Source: Candidatus Woesearchaeota archaeon
Lineage (GTDB): Archaea > Nanobdellota > Nanobdellia > Woesearchaeales > SKGA01
Assembly: GCA_016926395.1 (NCBI GenBank)
Contig: JAFGOT010000004.1
Coordinates: 1-32,366 of the forward strand
DNA: 32,366 bases
Direction of reading: 5' to 3'
Part shown: positions 9,066 through 16,824 of the stretch, one piece after another
Position numbering within the stretch: position 1 is the stretch's first letter
Layout of the letters: each line of letters opens with the position of its first letter
Made by a program: the position numbers and the translations under genes
The notes under the pieces: generated by a model
Told to the model about the DNA's origin: nothing
The model's input: only the letters and a program-made list of their open reading frames with translations
Database searches by the model: none

Positions 9066-9854
9066 CTATTTCTCAAATTTTAAACTAACCTTTTTAGCAA
9101 ACCTTGCTAACTGAACTAAATCACCATAACGAGAACGCTTTGGATCACTTGCAAAATAAGGATGTTTTTTCTCCATGTAAATTGCAACACCAGCATTAGG
9201 AACAAAAGAAATTTCGCTTAAATCATGTTGCCAAGCATCAACTAGAATAGAACTATAAATTTTATTTTTTAAAGTATCACCAAAAGGAGTTGGAAAACCG
9301 ACAAAAGAAATATCTCTAGATAAGTTCCAATCTAAACAATGAGAAAATGTATTTAGATTAGGTTTATCAGAAATAATACCTACAGTCTTTTTTCTTGAAC
9401 CTGATAAAATTGATTCAATATCCTCTTTTGCAAAATATGCAGCTGAAAGATGATCGACAGATTTATCTTCAACAAGGACATTAGATTCAGGAATTTTGTA
9501 TATTGATTCTCTTGCATCGTTGGAATTTGCTAACCACATTAGGTGACCTTTAGCAAGATGAGATTCTACAAACAAAGGAGCATCATCTAAAATATAATGG
9601 TTACCTGTTAAAATAATCGGAACAGTAACTGGAAGAAGAGATGCAAAATAAGTTACTCTTTCCAAATCACCACCAGGAATAACAACTAAATCAACAGATT
9701 TTAGGTCTTTAGAATGATTGTTTGAAATAATCGTTCGTGGAAACTTATTGTAGGATAACATTTTGAAAAAAGAAGGGTTGTCCGGGTTTAAAGGTGTTGC
9801 GTGAAAAGGGTGTGTGAGGTGTGATTTTGGAAGCGTTATAAGAAACGTTCGCAA
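9066..9854 (-). CDS. YdcF/SanA-like (DUF218-type) protein, tentative
   Basis: 262 residues, no signal peptide or membrane helix. The order of motifs fits DUF218: LVVIPGGDLERVTYFA (compare the GGG...R...A start), VPIILTGNH, AxxMWLA, then NVLVEDKSVDHLSAAYFAKEDI in place of the usual E-x-S-x-x-T-x-x-N helix, and TVGIISDKPNLNTF in place of VTSxxHxxR. Several canonical polar residues differ, so function is unknown. The only upstream in-frame start is TTG 9854, because a TAA codon lies 15 bases before it; the nearby ATG at 9882-9884 is out of frame. The TATA box at 9907-9920 would give a leader of about 30 bases. The repeats upstream suggest dedicated regulation. Confidence 0.55.
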   Translation of the reverse strand: MRTFLITLPKSHLTHPFHATPLNPDNPSFFKMLSYNKFPRTIISNNHSKDLKSVDLVVIPGGDLERVTYFASLLPVTVPIILTGNHYILDDAPLFVESHLAKGHLMWLANSNDARESIYKIPESNVLVEDKSVDHLSAAYFAKEDIESILSGSRKKTVGIISDKPNLNTFSHCLDWNLSRDISFVGFPTPFGDTLKNKIYSSILVDAWQHDLSEISFVPNAGVAIYMEKKHPYFASDPKRSRYGDLVQLARFAKKVSLKFEK

Positions 9855-9873
9855 CCCGGATTCCCCTTACGAG

Positions 9874-9887
9874 CATAAGCTCTTATG
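9874..9887. promoter_or_regulatory. Perfect inverted repeat at the predicted start site of the YdcF-like gene
   Basis: CATAAG-CT-CTTATG straddles the position about 26 bases downstream of the TATA box at 9907-9920. It may be an operator or an mRNA 5' hairpin. Confidence 0.35.
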
Positions 9888-9965
9888 TTACTGTATAGTA
9901 GTACTGATATATAAATATTTCGTTTTTGTGGTTACTGTTAAGTAGTAAAAATATTTGGTTTTTGC
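9887..9965. repeat. Tandem imperfect direct repeats around the promoter of the YdcF-like gene
   Basis: GTTACTGTATAGTAGTA at 9887-9903 recurs as GTTACTGTTAAGTAGTA at 9931-9947 (two mismatches). Each copy is followed by AAATATTT, two variable bases or fewer, and GTTTTTG. The first copy includes the TATA box (9907-9920). Spacing between copies is 44 bases, about four helical turns. Confidence 0.55.
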
Positions 9966-10004
9966 AAAAATTGTCAAAAAAAGTAACTTTTGAGTTAAAA
10001 ACAA

Positions 10005-10364
10005 TTATTGATGTAATAAACACACGCCTGCAGAAAACTCAACGCCAGAAGAGTCACAAAAAGACAAAATCTCATCATTAAAACTACCTGGTTGAAACCA
10101 AAATTTTTTGAAGCCCAAAGAAACAGCATTCTTAACAATTTCGAAAGTTACACTTGGTGGAACAACAAAAGCCAGAACAGTAGAATTATCCAAATCATTG
10201 ATTGAATGAATAACAGGTAAATCTAAAATAAAATCTTCATTTGGATTAACGGGAATAACATCTACACCAATTTGTTTTAAATGCTGAAGAATTTTAAAAC
10301 CATATTTATCAGAATTCTTACTAGCACCAATAACAGCATGTTTTAAAGATACATCAAAATCCAT
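10005..10364 (-). CDS. CoA-binding domain protein (YccU type)
   Basis: 119 residues forming one Rossmann-like CoA_binding domain: AVIGASKNSDKYGFKIL at the N-terminus (phosphate-binding loop), VIPVNPNED, AFVVPPS, and FWFQPGSFNDE near the C-terminus, all typical of single-domain YccU-like proteins. The ligand is presumably CoA or an acyl-CoA; no reaction is established for the family. The reading frame is open to 10403, but a TATA-like ATATTATAAACG at 10385-10396 places the message start near ATG 10364. The preceding ferredoxin gene ends about 40 bases upstream. Confidence 0.85.
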   Translation of the reverse strand: MDFDVSLKHAVIGASKNSDKYGFKILQHLKQIGVDVIPVNPNEDFILDLPVIHSINDLDNSTVLAFVVPPSVTFEIVKNAVSLGFKKFWFQPGSFNDEILSFCDSSGVEFSAGVCLLHQ

Positions 10365-10406
10365 AAAGATATCACAACAACAAGCGTTTATAATATTTTG
10401 CAAAGA

Positions 10407-10583
10407 TTACTCTTCATAAAAAGTTGAACAAACTCTAGTGCATTTTCCACAATCAACACATTTTTCATTGTCAACAATAGGAACGCCATAACCCACTTGA
10501 GAAATTGCACCAACAGGGCAAACTCTAACAACAGGACAAGGGTGATTAGCAGGACAAAATGAAGGATTAATTTTTATTACCAT
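10407..10583 (-). CDS. Small 4Fe-4S ferredoxin
   Basis: 58 residues from ATG 10583, too short for most ORF thresholds. Seven cysteines: Cys10, Cys16 and Cys22 in a C-x5-C-x5-CP arrangement (FCPANHPC then VRVCPVGAIS), and Cys42, Cys45, Cys48, Cys52 in a normal CxxCxxCxxxC motif (KCVDCGKCTRVC). One cluster is clearly possible; the second site lacks one Cys of the usual four, as in the ferredoxin subtype with PxNHPCPxxRVCP. It would act as a soluble electron carrier. A TTTAAATTGT box at about 10602-10612 gives a leaderless start. The neighbouring CoA-binding gene may be co-transcribed. Confidence 0.85.
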   Translation of the reverse strand: MVIKINPSFCPANHPCPVVRVCPVGAISQVGYGVPIVDNEKCVDCGKCTRVCSTFYEE

Positions 10584-10648
10584 GACAAAAAGAAATACAA
10601 ATACAATTTAAAAAAGAAAAGTTGAAGTGCAAAAAAATGCACAACTAA

Positions 10649-11713
10649 CTAAACATCAAATTGTTCAAGACGAGTGTTAAGCTGTCTGTTAACAAGCAAA
10701 AAAGTCGCTCGTTTGGGAAATTCTTTAATACGCCTAGCACCAATATATGTTCCTGCACTCCTTAAAGAACCAAGCAAATCCAAAATAAACGGATTAATAT
10801 CTCCTTTGTAAGGTATTTTTGTAGTACGACCTTCACTAGCGCGATGAGTCGCAACCTTGCCATAAAATTTTTCCAAAGCAGTTGTTGAACTAGAACCAAA
10901 ATGCATCTTATACTTTTTTCCATTCTCCTCAATTAACTCTCCTTCAGATTGCTCAAATCCAGCAAAAAAAGAACCGTTAAGAGAAAAATCAGCACCTGCA
11001 CAAAAAGCTTTAGCAATATCTCCAGGGTTGGCAACACCGCCATCTGCAATAATTAAACCACAACCATTGCCGTGAGAAATACCATGAGCAGCGTCAGCAC
11101 ATTCAATAACAGCACTAAGTTGCGGATAACCAACGCCTGCTTTACGTCTGGTTAAACAAGCAGCACCACTACCAATACCAACCTTTACAATATCAGCACC
11201 ATTAATTAATAATTCTTCAACCATTTCATTAGTTACAACATTACCAGCAATAATGATATGATCAGGACAAAGAGAACGAACACGTCTAACAGAATCAACA
11301 AAACGTTCTAAATAACCATTTGGTACATCAAGACAAATAAAATCAAAATATTTATCCAAACCAAGCTTAAGAACTTCATCAAGTTTAGAAAAATCTTCAT
11401 CTCGAATACCCATCGTGTATGAAATATATTGAGGGTTGTTAAACAAAGGAAGTTCTTTTGATAACTTATCAACAGAATAATATTTGTGGAGAGTAGTTAT
11501 CATCTTGTATTTAACAAACTCATTAGCAATACTGAATGTTCCAGTGTCTGCCATATTAGCAGCCATAATAGGAATACCAGACCAAGTTTTCTTGCTGTGC
11601 AAGAAAGTAAATGATCTTTCAAGAATTACATCTTTTCTACTTTCTAAAGTGCTTCGTTTTGGACGAATTAACACATCAGAATAATCAAGTTTAACTTCGG
11701 TTTCTATTCGCAT
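10649..11713 (-). CDS. guaC: GMP reductase
   Basis: It converts GMP to IMP with NADPH in purine salvage. 354 residues, a TIM barrel of the IMPDH/GMPR family without CBS domains. The active-site Cys is residue 186 in VGIGSGAACLTRRKAGVGYPQ, the same number as in E. coli GuaC, and DYSDVLIRPKRSTL, ADGGVANPGDIAKA and RASEGR are characteristic. The motif GSGAAC replaces the usual GPGSVC, a mild variation. The absence of the CBS domains and the GMPR-type KAGVGYPQLSAVIECADAAHG support reductase over IMP dehydrogenase. ATG 11713 lies close to the predicted start site of a TTTTTATACT box at 11739-11748. Confidence 0.93.
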   Translation of the reverse strand: MRIETEVKLDYSDVLIRPKRSTLESRKDVILERSFTFLHSKKTWSGIPIMAANMADTGTFSIANEFVKYKMITTLHKYYSVDKLSKELPLFNNPQYISYTMGIRDEDFSKLDEVLKLGLDKYFDFICLDVPNGYLERFVDSVRRVRSLCPDHIIIAGNVVTNEMVEELLINGADIVKVGIGSGAACLTRRKAGVGYPQLSAVIECADAAHGISHGNGCGLIIADGGVANPGDIAKAFCAGADFSLNGSFFAGFEQSEGELIEENGKKYKMHFGSSSTTALEKFYGKVATHRASEGRTTKIPYKGDINPFILDLLGSLRSAGTYIGARRIKEFPKRATFLLVNRQLNTRLEQFDV

Positions 11714-11756
11714 ACCGTTAGTTAAATCCGGGAGACAGAGTATAAAAACATTACGA

Positions 11757-11766
11757 TTATATATAA
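11757..11766. promoter_or_regulatory. Palindromic TATA box between guaC and the S4 gene
   Basis: TTATATATAA is a perfect palindrome whose centre is about 28 bases before ATG 11790 (plus strand). It could also drive guaC on the minus strand with a leader of about 22 bases, although a second box at 11739-11748 suits guaC better. Confidence 0.4.
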
Positions 11767-11789
11767 ATAAAGAATTTTAAAATAATAAA

Positions 11790-11996
11790 ATGGAAGAAAA
11801 ATACATTGAACTAAACACGTTTTTGAAGATAAAAGGACTTGCAAATAGTGGCGGAGAAGCAAAGAATAGAATAAGAAATGAAGAAGTAAAAGTAAACGGC
11901 GAAATTGAAACGAGAAACAAAAGAAAACTCCACATCGGAGATAAAATTGAAATTGCAGGGAAAAGATTCTTTTTGAAAGAAGAAGAGATAAAGTAA
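11790..11996 (+). CDS. S4 domain RNA-binding protein (YbcJ-like)
   Basis: 68 residues that are essentially one S4 domain: the LNTFLKIKGLANSGGEAKNRI helix pair, VKVNGEIETRNKRKLHIGDKIEI, then a short basic/acidic tail. The NSGGEAK signature is typical of the small YbcJ/RlbA type, which binds structured RNA; the target is not known. The message is leaderless, from the TATA box at 11757-11766. It is followed, after a T-rich stretch, by the tRNA-Thr(UGU) gene. Confidence 0.88.
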   Translation: MEEKYIELNTFLKIKGLANSGGEAKNRIRNEEVKVNGEIETRNKRKLHIGDKIEIAGKRFFLKEEEIK

Positions 11997-12003
11997 CGGT
12001 AAT

Positions 12004-12025
12004 CTTTTTAAATGAAATAATGTTC
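12004..12025 (+). promoter_or_regulatory. Promoter element of tRNA-Thr(UGU)
   Basis: A TATA region (TTTTTAAAT) followed by GAAATAATGTTC. The same 22-base block recurs with three mismatches at 23412-23433 before tRNA-Thr(AGU). Confidence 0.45.
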
Positions 12026-12084
12026 CAAGAGTTAAGCAGATACAGAGATTACACAATACAGAGACCGAATCTGCACATTATCTT

Positions 12085-12201
12085 GCCTCCGTGGCTTAGT
12101 GGCTATAGCGCCTGACTTGTATACAAAACGAATGTTTTGAACCTTTCAAACTTCGTTATCAAGGAATCAGGAGGTCGCGAGTTCAACTCTCGCCGGGGGC
12201 T
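12085..12201 (+). tRNA. tRNA-Thr (anticodon UGU) with a 44-nt intron
   Basis: The acceptor stem GCCTCCG pairs with CGGGGGC (one G-T pair), the D arm is GCTTAGTGGCTATAGC, the anticodon stem CCTGA/TCAGG, and the T arm GCGAG-TTCAACT-CTCGC. U73 follows, as in archaeal tRNA-Thr. Anticodon TGT is at 12118-12120. The intron occupies 12122-12165, at the canonical position 37/38. The bulge-helix-bulge is clear: the 4-bp central helix CTTG (12116-12119) with CAAG (12160-12163), flanked by 3-base bulges TAT (12120-12122) and GAA (12164-12166), each cut after its second base. Inside the intron CAAAAC/GTTTTG forms a hairpin. It would be spliced by the tRNA splicing endonuclease. Confidence 0.95.
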
Positions 12202-12248
12202 TATCTTATTTCTTAACTTTTTTAAAGAGGGAAGTGTCCAGAGAAGAT

Positions 12249-12917
12249 ATGCTTATCAAATTAATAAGTTTTGACCTTGATGGAACATTAATAACATCTG
12301 ATTTTGACAGATTAATATGGGATGTTCTTATTCCTCAAAAATATGCTGAACAAAAAGGACTTCTTCTCTCTGAAGCACAACAAATCATAGCAGAAGATTA
12401 TATGAAAGATTTAGTTGAACTTAACATCTCTGCAAAAGAATGGTTTGATGTTAACTGGTGGATTAAAAGATTTGAACTAAATATTACGTGGGAAGAACTT
12501 TGGCAAAAGGCTCAGAACACAATTCATGTTTTTGATGATGTGGAAGAAACAATAAAAGAACTAAAAGAATTAGGATATAAAATTATCATTACAACAGGTG
12601 CAAGTCAGGATTTTATAGATATAAAATTAAAAAACACCAATTTCAAAGAAATGTTTGATGAGATAATTTCTGTTTCTAATAAATATAATTCTCATGACAA
12701 GGGATCGGAAGTGTATGAAAAAATATGTGAAGAGCACGATATTAAACCTTACGAACTTCTTCATGTGGGTGATAGTTACATTCAAGATGTACAAGCGCCA
12801 AGAGCAATTGGAGCTCAATCATTATTTCTAAACAGAGATGAAAAAATTAAATCAATAAACACAATAACATCATTAAAACAAGTTGTTGATTTTATTAAAA
12901 ATCAAAAAATAAACTAA
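12249..12917 (+). CDS. HAD superfamily hydrolase
   Basis: 222 residues. Motif I is DLDGT with the nucleophile Asp9 and acid/base Asp11; motif II is ITTGA; the conserved Lys is likely in HDKGSEVYEK; motif IV is HVGDSYIQDVQAPRAIGAQ. A helical cap lies between motifs I and II (about 15-90), as in phosphoglycolate phosphatase-like members, so a small phosphomonoester is the likely substrate; it cannot be named. GTG 12234 is an alternative start, but the TTTTTTAAAGA box centred near 12222 places the message start at ATG 12249. The stop overlaps that of the minus-strand PIN gene. Confidence 0.85.
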   Translation: MLIKLISFDLDGTLITSDFDRLIWDVLIPQKYAEQKGLLLSEAQQIIAEDYMKDLVELNISAKEWFDVNWWIKRFELNITWEELWQKAQNTIHVFDDVEETIKELKELGYKIIITTGASQDFIDIKLKNTNFKEMFDEIISVSNKYNSHDKGSEVYEKICEEHDIKPYELLHVGDSYIQDVQAPRAIGAQSLFLNRDEKIKSINTITSLKQVVDFIKNQKIN

Positions 12918-13393
12918 TCAGAAGGAAAGTTGTTATAAACTTTTATTCCCGCATCAGAGATATAATTTTCTAGCTTTGTTGTGAAGAGATGATGTTTATC
13001 TCTAGTTAAAACATTAGTTTTAGTTTTTATTGCAGCCACCAATAATACTGCATCAGAAGGATCAGGAATTATTCCAAATAAATTATTATCAAAGTCTTGA
13101 ATAAATTTTTTCTCACCCTCTCTATCACCTGGGACTACAGACATTTCATAACGAAATATTCTACCATCACCTTTCAAGAACTTTCTAAAGTGTTCTCTAA
13201 ATGTGTGATTAACATCATGAGAATGAAATAGTACTTCGCCAATATTAAAAGAAGTTAATGCAACTATGTTTTCATCACAAAATATTCTAAACTCTTTATC
13301 TTTTTGATGTTCAAAAACATAATACAAGAAACAAGTATCAATAAAGTAATCAGCATGAGTTATCCGTGGAAGTGAGTCAAATAATTCTTTCAC
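12914..13393 (-). CDS. PIN domain protein
   Basis: 159 residues, one PIN domain, a Mg-dependent RNase fold. The four acidic residues are in place: Asp19 (FIDTCF), Glu53 (IGEVLFH), Asp114 (DPSDAVLLVAA) and Asp132 (LTRDKHHLF). No antitoxin-like small gene is adjacent; the upstream neighbour is the DUF212 membrane protein, so a toxin role is not supported by context and it may be a housekeeping nuclease. It starts with GTG 13393, placed by a GGTGAT ribosome binding site inside the last codons of the DUF212 gene, whose stop abuts this start. Confidence 0.85.
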   Translation of the reverse strand: MKELFDSLPRITHADYFIDTCFLYYVFEHQKDKEFRIFCDENIVALTSFNIGEVLFHSHDVNHTFREHFRKFLKGDGRIFRYEMSVVPGDREGEKKFIQDFDNNLFGIIPDPSDAVLLVAAIKTKTNVLTRDKHHLFTTKLENYISDAGIKVYNNFPSD

Positions 13394-13816
13394 TTAAATC
13401 ACCAAAAAAATAATCAAAGAAACAACCAGACCTAAAACTAAACCTGCAAATACTTCAATTTTTTTATGTCCATTCTTTAAAACCAACTCTTTTTGTAATT
13501 TCTTATCACTAACAATTTTTTTTAGAACTTGGGCATTCTTACCAGTAGCATACCTAACGCCTATAGCATCCACCATGATGACAACTAAGAATAATAAAGC
13601 TAAAATACTAAAAGAAGATAAACCGTGGAAAAATAATTCTGAGAAAAAGAAAGCACTAGCACTTGCCGTGTGAGAGCTTGGCATTCCTCCACTTTTTGAG
13701 AAAAAATCTTTTTTTGTAAATGATAAATACCCTAAAGAACCCTTTATTATTTGCGCCATAGACCAAGCTACAACTACAGAAATTAATTGAAAAATAGCAA
13801 CCAGATCAACATTCAT
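13394..13816 (-). CDS. DUF212 (divergent PAP2 family) membrane protein
   Basis: 140 residues with about four hydrophobic helices. SGGMPSSHTASASA (about 42-55) and IMVDAIGVRYATGKNAQVLN-like sequence around 78-99 are the DUF212/YuiD signature, related to the acid phosphatase/haloperoxidase fold. It may dephosphorylate a lipid or small phosphate, but this has not been shown for the family. Start ATG 13816 abuts the stop of the VWA gene (TAAATG), and its own end abuts the PIN start, so the three genes are translated from one message. Confidence 0.88.
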   Translation of the reverse strand: MNVDLVAIFQLISVVVAWSMAQIIKGSLGYLSFTKKDFFSKSGGMPSSHTASASAFFFSELFFHGLSSFSILALLFLVVIMVDAIGVRYATGKNAQVLKKIVSDKKLQKELVLKNGHKKIEVFAGLVLGLVVSLIIFLVI

Positions 13817-14776
13817 TTAAACAACCCTTCTAAAAGTTAAATTAATTAAAATCCATTCAACCATCAATAAAATAAAACCAACTATTAAGGCATAATTTCC
13901 AAGGTCGAATGAAAGCTTTGCTTCATGAGATCTAGAGTTAACCTCTTCAAAATAAGAAACCAGTTCATCAGTTGTTTTTGGATAAACCTCATCACCACCA
14001 GTAGTGTTTGCCATTAAGGCAATCGCACCTTTATCTATACCAACGGTTAAGTTAAAATCTTCAGGAAGATAACCAACTAAAGTATCTTCATCACCTAAAC
14101 CAATACCGTGAATAGTAACATGCTTTGAAGCAGCATAATTTGAAGCTGCTAAAATATTATTTTCCATATACGCACCAACAGTGTCTGAACCATCAGTTAA
14201 CAAAATGATAGCTTTGCCACGAGAATCATCAGAAAACATGTTTGTTGCAGTAACTATAGCTCCAGAAATATCTGTTCCTGAAACTCGAGATAAATTTAGA
14301 GAATTAATCTTCATCTTCAAAGGAATAAATTCAGATGTTAAAGGATTAACAACATAAGTCACACCTGAAAATGAAATAACACCCACTTTAGATGAAGAAT
14401 CTAAAGTATTGACAAAAATATTCGCTGCTTCCTTTGCAGCATCTAAACGAGTAGGAACCATATCTCTTGCTGACATAGAAGAGGAAGTATCAATAGCAAT
14501 AACATAATCAAAATCATTACGAAGACCATCATACCAAATACTTGTTCCAGCAAGACCAATTATAAAAGCAAGAATTGTAAGAGTTCTAAGAATAAGAACA
14601 GTCACGTTCTTAGTTACCATCCGTTCGCCAGAAATTCTTTTCAAAGTCATAAAATTTGCAAACTTCAAAGCCTTAACCTGAGTTCTTTTTAAGAAAAAGA
14701 AATGAGCGCCAATAAGCATCGGAATTAGAACTAATAACCATAAAAAGACAGGTTTTGCAAAATCTATAGTCCACAT
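13817..14776 (-). CDS. VWA domain membrane protein (BatA-like)
   Basis: 319 residues. Two N-terminal membrane helices (about 9-29 and 58-80), a von Willebrand factor A domain (about 88-280) and a C-terminal helix (about 293-313). The MIDAS metal site is complete: Asp96-x-Ser98-x-Ser100, Thr168 and Asp195 (LTDGSD). Such BatA-like proteins act with MoxR ATPases and DUF58 proteins in envelope-associated chaperone or complex-assembly systems. It is the third gene of MoxR-DUF58-VWA; the start codon lies one base after the DUF58 stop. Confidence 0.9.
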   Translation of the reverse strand: MWTIDFAKPVFLWLLVLIPMLIGAHFFFLKRTQVKALKFANFMTLKRISGERMVTKNVTVLILRTLTILAFIIGLAGTSIWYDGLRNDFDYVIAIDTSSSMSARDMVPTRLDAAKEAANIFVNTLDSSSKVGVISFSGVTYVVNPLTSEFIPLKMKINSLNLSRVSGTDISGAIVTATNMFSDDSRGKAIILLTDGSDTVGAYMENNILAASNYAASKHVTIHGIGLGDEDTLVGYLPEDFNLTVGIDKGAIALMANTTGGDEVYPKTTDELVSYFEEVNSRSHEAKLSFDLGNYALIVGFILLMVEWILINLTFRRVV

Positions 14777-14777
14777 T

Positions 14778-15677
14778 TTAATTTACCAACCTACTTTGTT
14801 TATTAAAAAACTTTTTCAAATTATCAGTTGGATCTTCTCCGTTCTTTAAAACCAAACAATCTCCTTGAACTTTCTTAAAAGTACTTCTTATTCTTTCAAC
14901 ATGCTCGGAAGATAAACGTTCATATTCAGCAGCAAATTTCTTATTATCAACATAAATAGTTTCTCCAGTTAAAGGATCTTTTAAAAAAAACTGACCATCT
15001 CCACTAGGAAGCTTTAGATCACGCTCATCTAAAACAACCATTCCAAAGACTTGATGACGTGCAGCTAGTAAAGAAATATATCTTTGCCATTCCTCAAAAG
15101 GACCTAAAAAATCAGAGAATAACATAATAATTCCTGGTTCAGCCATCATTGAATGAATTTGTAAAAGGGACTTCTTAAAATCTCTAACGCCACCATAATT
15201 CTTCGTATTAAGAAGTTCACGTTCAAACATCAAACGCATACCAGCACCAAATGAAGGTTCTAAAGAAGAAACAATATTAGAATTAAACATCGCAAGACCA
15301 ATTGCATCACCAGACTGCATCGCCGCTTGAGAAATAATAAATAAGATCTCTGCAGCAAATTCTGCTTTAAACTTTTCATTAGAAGAAGAAAACAACATAC
15401 CATCAGAAGTATCTAAAACAAACAACACTTTGAAATTTTTGAACTCTTCAAATTCTCGAAGTAAAGTTTCTTTAGACCTAAGAGATGCCTTCCAATCAAT
15501 AAGAGAAGCATCATCGGAAAAAGTGTACTGCCTATAACCAGTAAATTCTAAACCTCTACCTTTGAAAGTTGTAGCCCAGTTACCTTCTACAGTTCTTGAA
15601 AGAACATCAGGTCTACCAACAACTTGGAAAGAGGAAGCTTTTTTTGCTAAATCCACACGTAATTTATCTACAGGCAT
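14778..15677 (-). CDS. DUF58 domain protein
   Basis: 299 residues. The DUF58 signature GRGLEFTGYRQYTFSDDASLIDWKAS lies at about 40-65, followed by a VWA-like fold with LFVLDTSDGM, IGLAMFN and IIMLFSDF. DTSDGM retains part of a MIDAS-like site. DUF58 proteins are regular partners of MoxR ATPases. The frame opens at TTG 15692, four bases after the MoxR stop, but ATG 15677 gives the usual N-terminus. No strong ribosome binding site is seen. Confidence 0.9.
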   Translation of the reverse strand: MPVDKLRVDLAKKASSFQVVGRPDVLSRTVEGNWATTFKGRGLEFTGYRQYTFSDDASLIDWKASLRSKETLLREFEEFKNFKVLFVLDTSDGMLFSSSNEKFKAEFAAEILFIISQAAMQSGDAIGLAMFNSNIVSSLEPSFGAGMRLMFERELLNTKNYGGVRDFKKSLLQIHSMMAEPGIIMLFSDFLGPFEEWQRYISLLAARHQVFGMVVLDERDLKLPSGDGQFFLKDPLTGETIYVDNKKFAAEYERLSSEHVERIRSTFKKVQGDCLVLKNGEDPTDNLKKFFNKQSRLVN

Positions 15678-15695
15678 AGGAAAAACCAACAACTA

Positions 15696-16703
15696 TCAAA
15701 CAATTGGAACATGTTTAATAATTTCTTTAACAATATCTTCTGGAGAAATACCTTCTGCTTGCCCTTCGAAATTCAATAAAACCCTATGACGAAGAATATG
15801 TGGACAAACTTCTTTAATATCTTTATGAGTAACAAATGTTCGACCACGCATCAAAGCATGTGCCTTTGAAGCAATAAACAAACTAATACTTCCCCTAGGA
15901 GATGCACCAAAATTAACATATTTTGAAGACATTTCTAAATCATATTTTTTTGGATCTCTTGTCGCATCAACAAGTCTAACAATATATTTTTTGATTTTTT
16001 CATCCATATGAATATGTTTGACTAAATGTTGAACTTTTACAATTTCTTCTTGGGAAAGAATTGGTTTTATTTCAAAAGATTCAAACTTTTGTAAAGTCAT
16101 GTTTCGATCAAGAATAATTTCTTCTTCATCAATAGAAGGATATACCATTAATAATTTGAAAATAAATCGGTCAAGCTGCGCTTCTGGAAGTCTATATGTA
16201 CCTAAGTTTTCAACGGGGTTTTGTGTTGCCATTACAAAGAAAGGCGATGGAAGGTTAAACGTTTCTTTACCAATAGTTACCTGACGCTCCTGCATAGCTT
16301 CTAAAAGTGCAGACTGAACTTTTGGAGGAGAACGGTTTATCTCATCAGCAAGAACAAAGTTTGCAAAAATAGGCCCTTTCATAGTGAAAAAACCTTTACC
16401 TTCTTCATAAGTTGTAACCCCAACAATATCAGTAGGTAAAAGATCCGGTGTGAACTGTATACGAGAATAAGAACAACCAATTATACTTGATAATGTTCTA
16501 ACTAAAAGAGTTTTACCAATACCAGGAACACCCTCTAAAAGAACATTACCATTAGCAATCAGTGCTTCTAAAAGTAAAGAAACCATTTCGTCTTGACCAA
16601 CAACAACGCTGGCAATTTCTTTTCGTGCTTCTTGAAGTCTAGCGTGATATATCTCAACTTGCTTTTTCAACTCTGCAGCACTAAAGCTCCCCTCTTCAGA
16701 CAT
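15696..16703 (-). CDS. MoxR family AAA+ ATPase
   Basis: 335 residues. Walker A GVPGIGKT (58-65), Walker B LADE (117-120) followed by INRSPPKVQSALLEAMQE, sensor 1 MATQNP, the arginine finger region ATQNPVENLGTYRLPEAQLDR, and sensor 2 GASPRGS. MoxR ATPases remodel or activate partner complexes, here most likely the DUF58 and VWA proteins encoded directly downstream. ATG 16703 sits about 27 bases after a TATTTATAT box at 16725-16735; the longer frame from 16781 would add a spurious hydrophobic stretch. The gene is divergent from the coiled-coil gene at 16825. Confidence 0.93.
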   Translation of the reverse strand: MSEEGSFSAAELKKQVEIYHARLQEARKEIASVVVGQDEMVSLLLEALIANGNVLLEGVPGIGKTLLVRTLSSIIGCSYSRIQFTPDLLPTDIVGVTTYEEGKGFFTMKGPIFANFVLADEINRSPPKVQSALLEAMQERQVTIGKETFNLPSPFFVMATQNPVENLGTYRLPEAQLDRFIFKLLMVYPSIDEEEIILDRNMTLQKFESFEIKPILSQEEIVKVQHLVKHIHMDEKIKKYIVRLVDATRDPKKYDLEMSSKYVNFGASPRGSISLFIASKAHALMRGRTFVTHKDIKEVCPHILRHRVLLNFEGQAEGISPEDIVKEIIKHVPIV

Positions 16704-16788
16704 GATAAAAACATAATAAACACCATATAAATAAGTTACGACACAACTCAACAATAACAACACAATCAATTTATTTTCCAAGTAAGTA

Positions 16789-16802
16789 AAGTTTATAAAT
16801 AA
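16789..16802 (+). promoter_or_regulatory. TATA box of the coiled-coil protein gene
   Basis: TTTATAAATAAAA is centred about 28 bases before ATG 16825, which fits a leaderless message. Its TTTATAAA core is palindromic and could also support minus-strand initiation toward moxR with a long leader. Confidence 0.4.
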
Positions 16803-16824
16803 AATTGGCGTTAAACAAGGTTAT

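Noticed and set aside
12914-13393. PIN toxin of a toxin-antitoxin pair
   Set aside because: No small antitoxin-like gene lies next to it; it is coupled to a DUF212 membrane protein instead.
16806-16816. GGCGTTAAAC shared with 21358-21367
   Set aside because: A ten-base match in two unrelated positions relative to their promoters; too short to call an operator.
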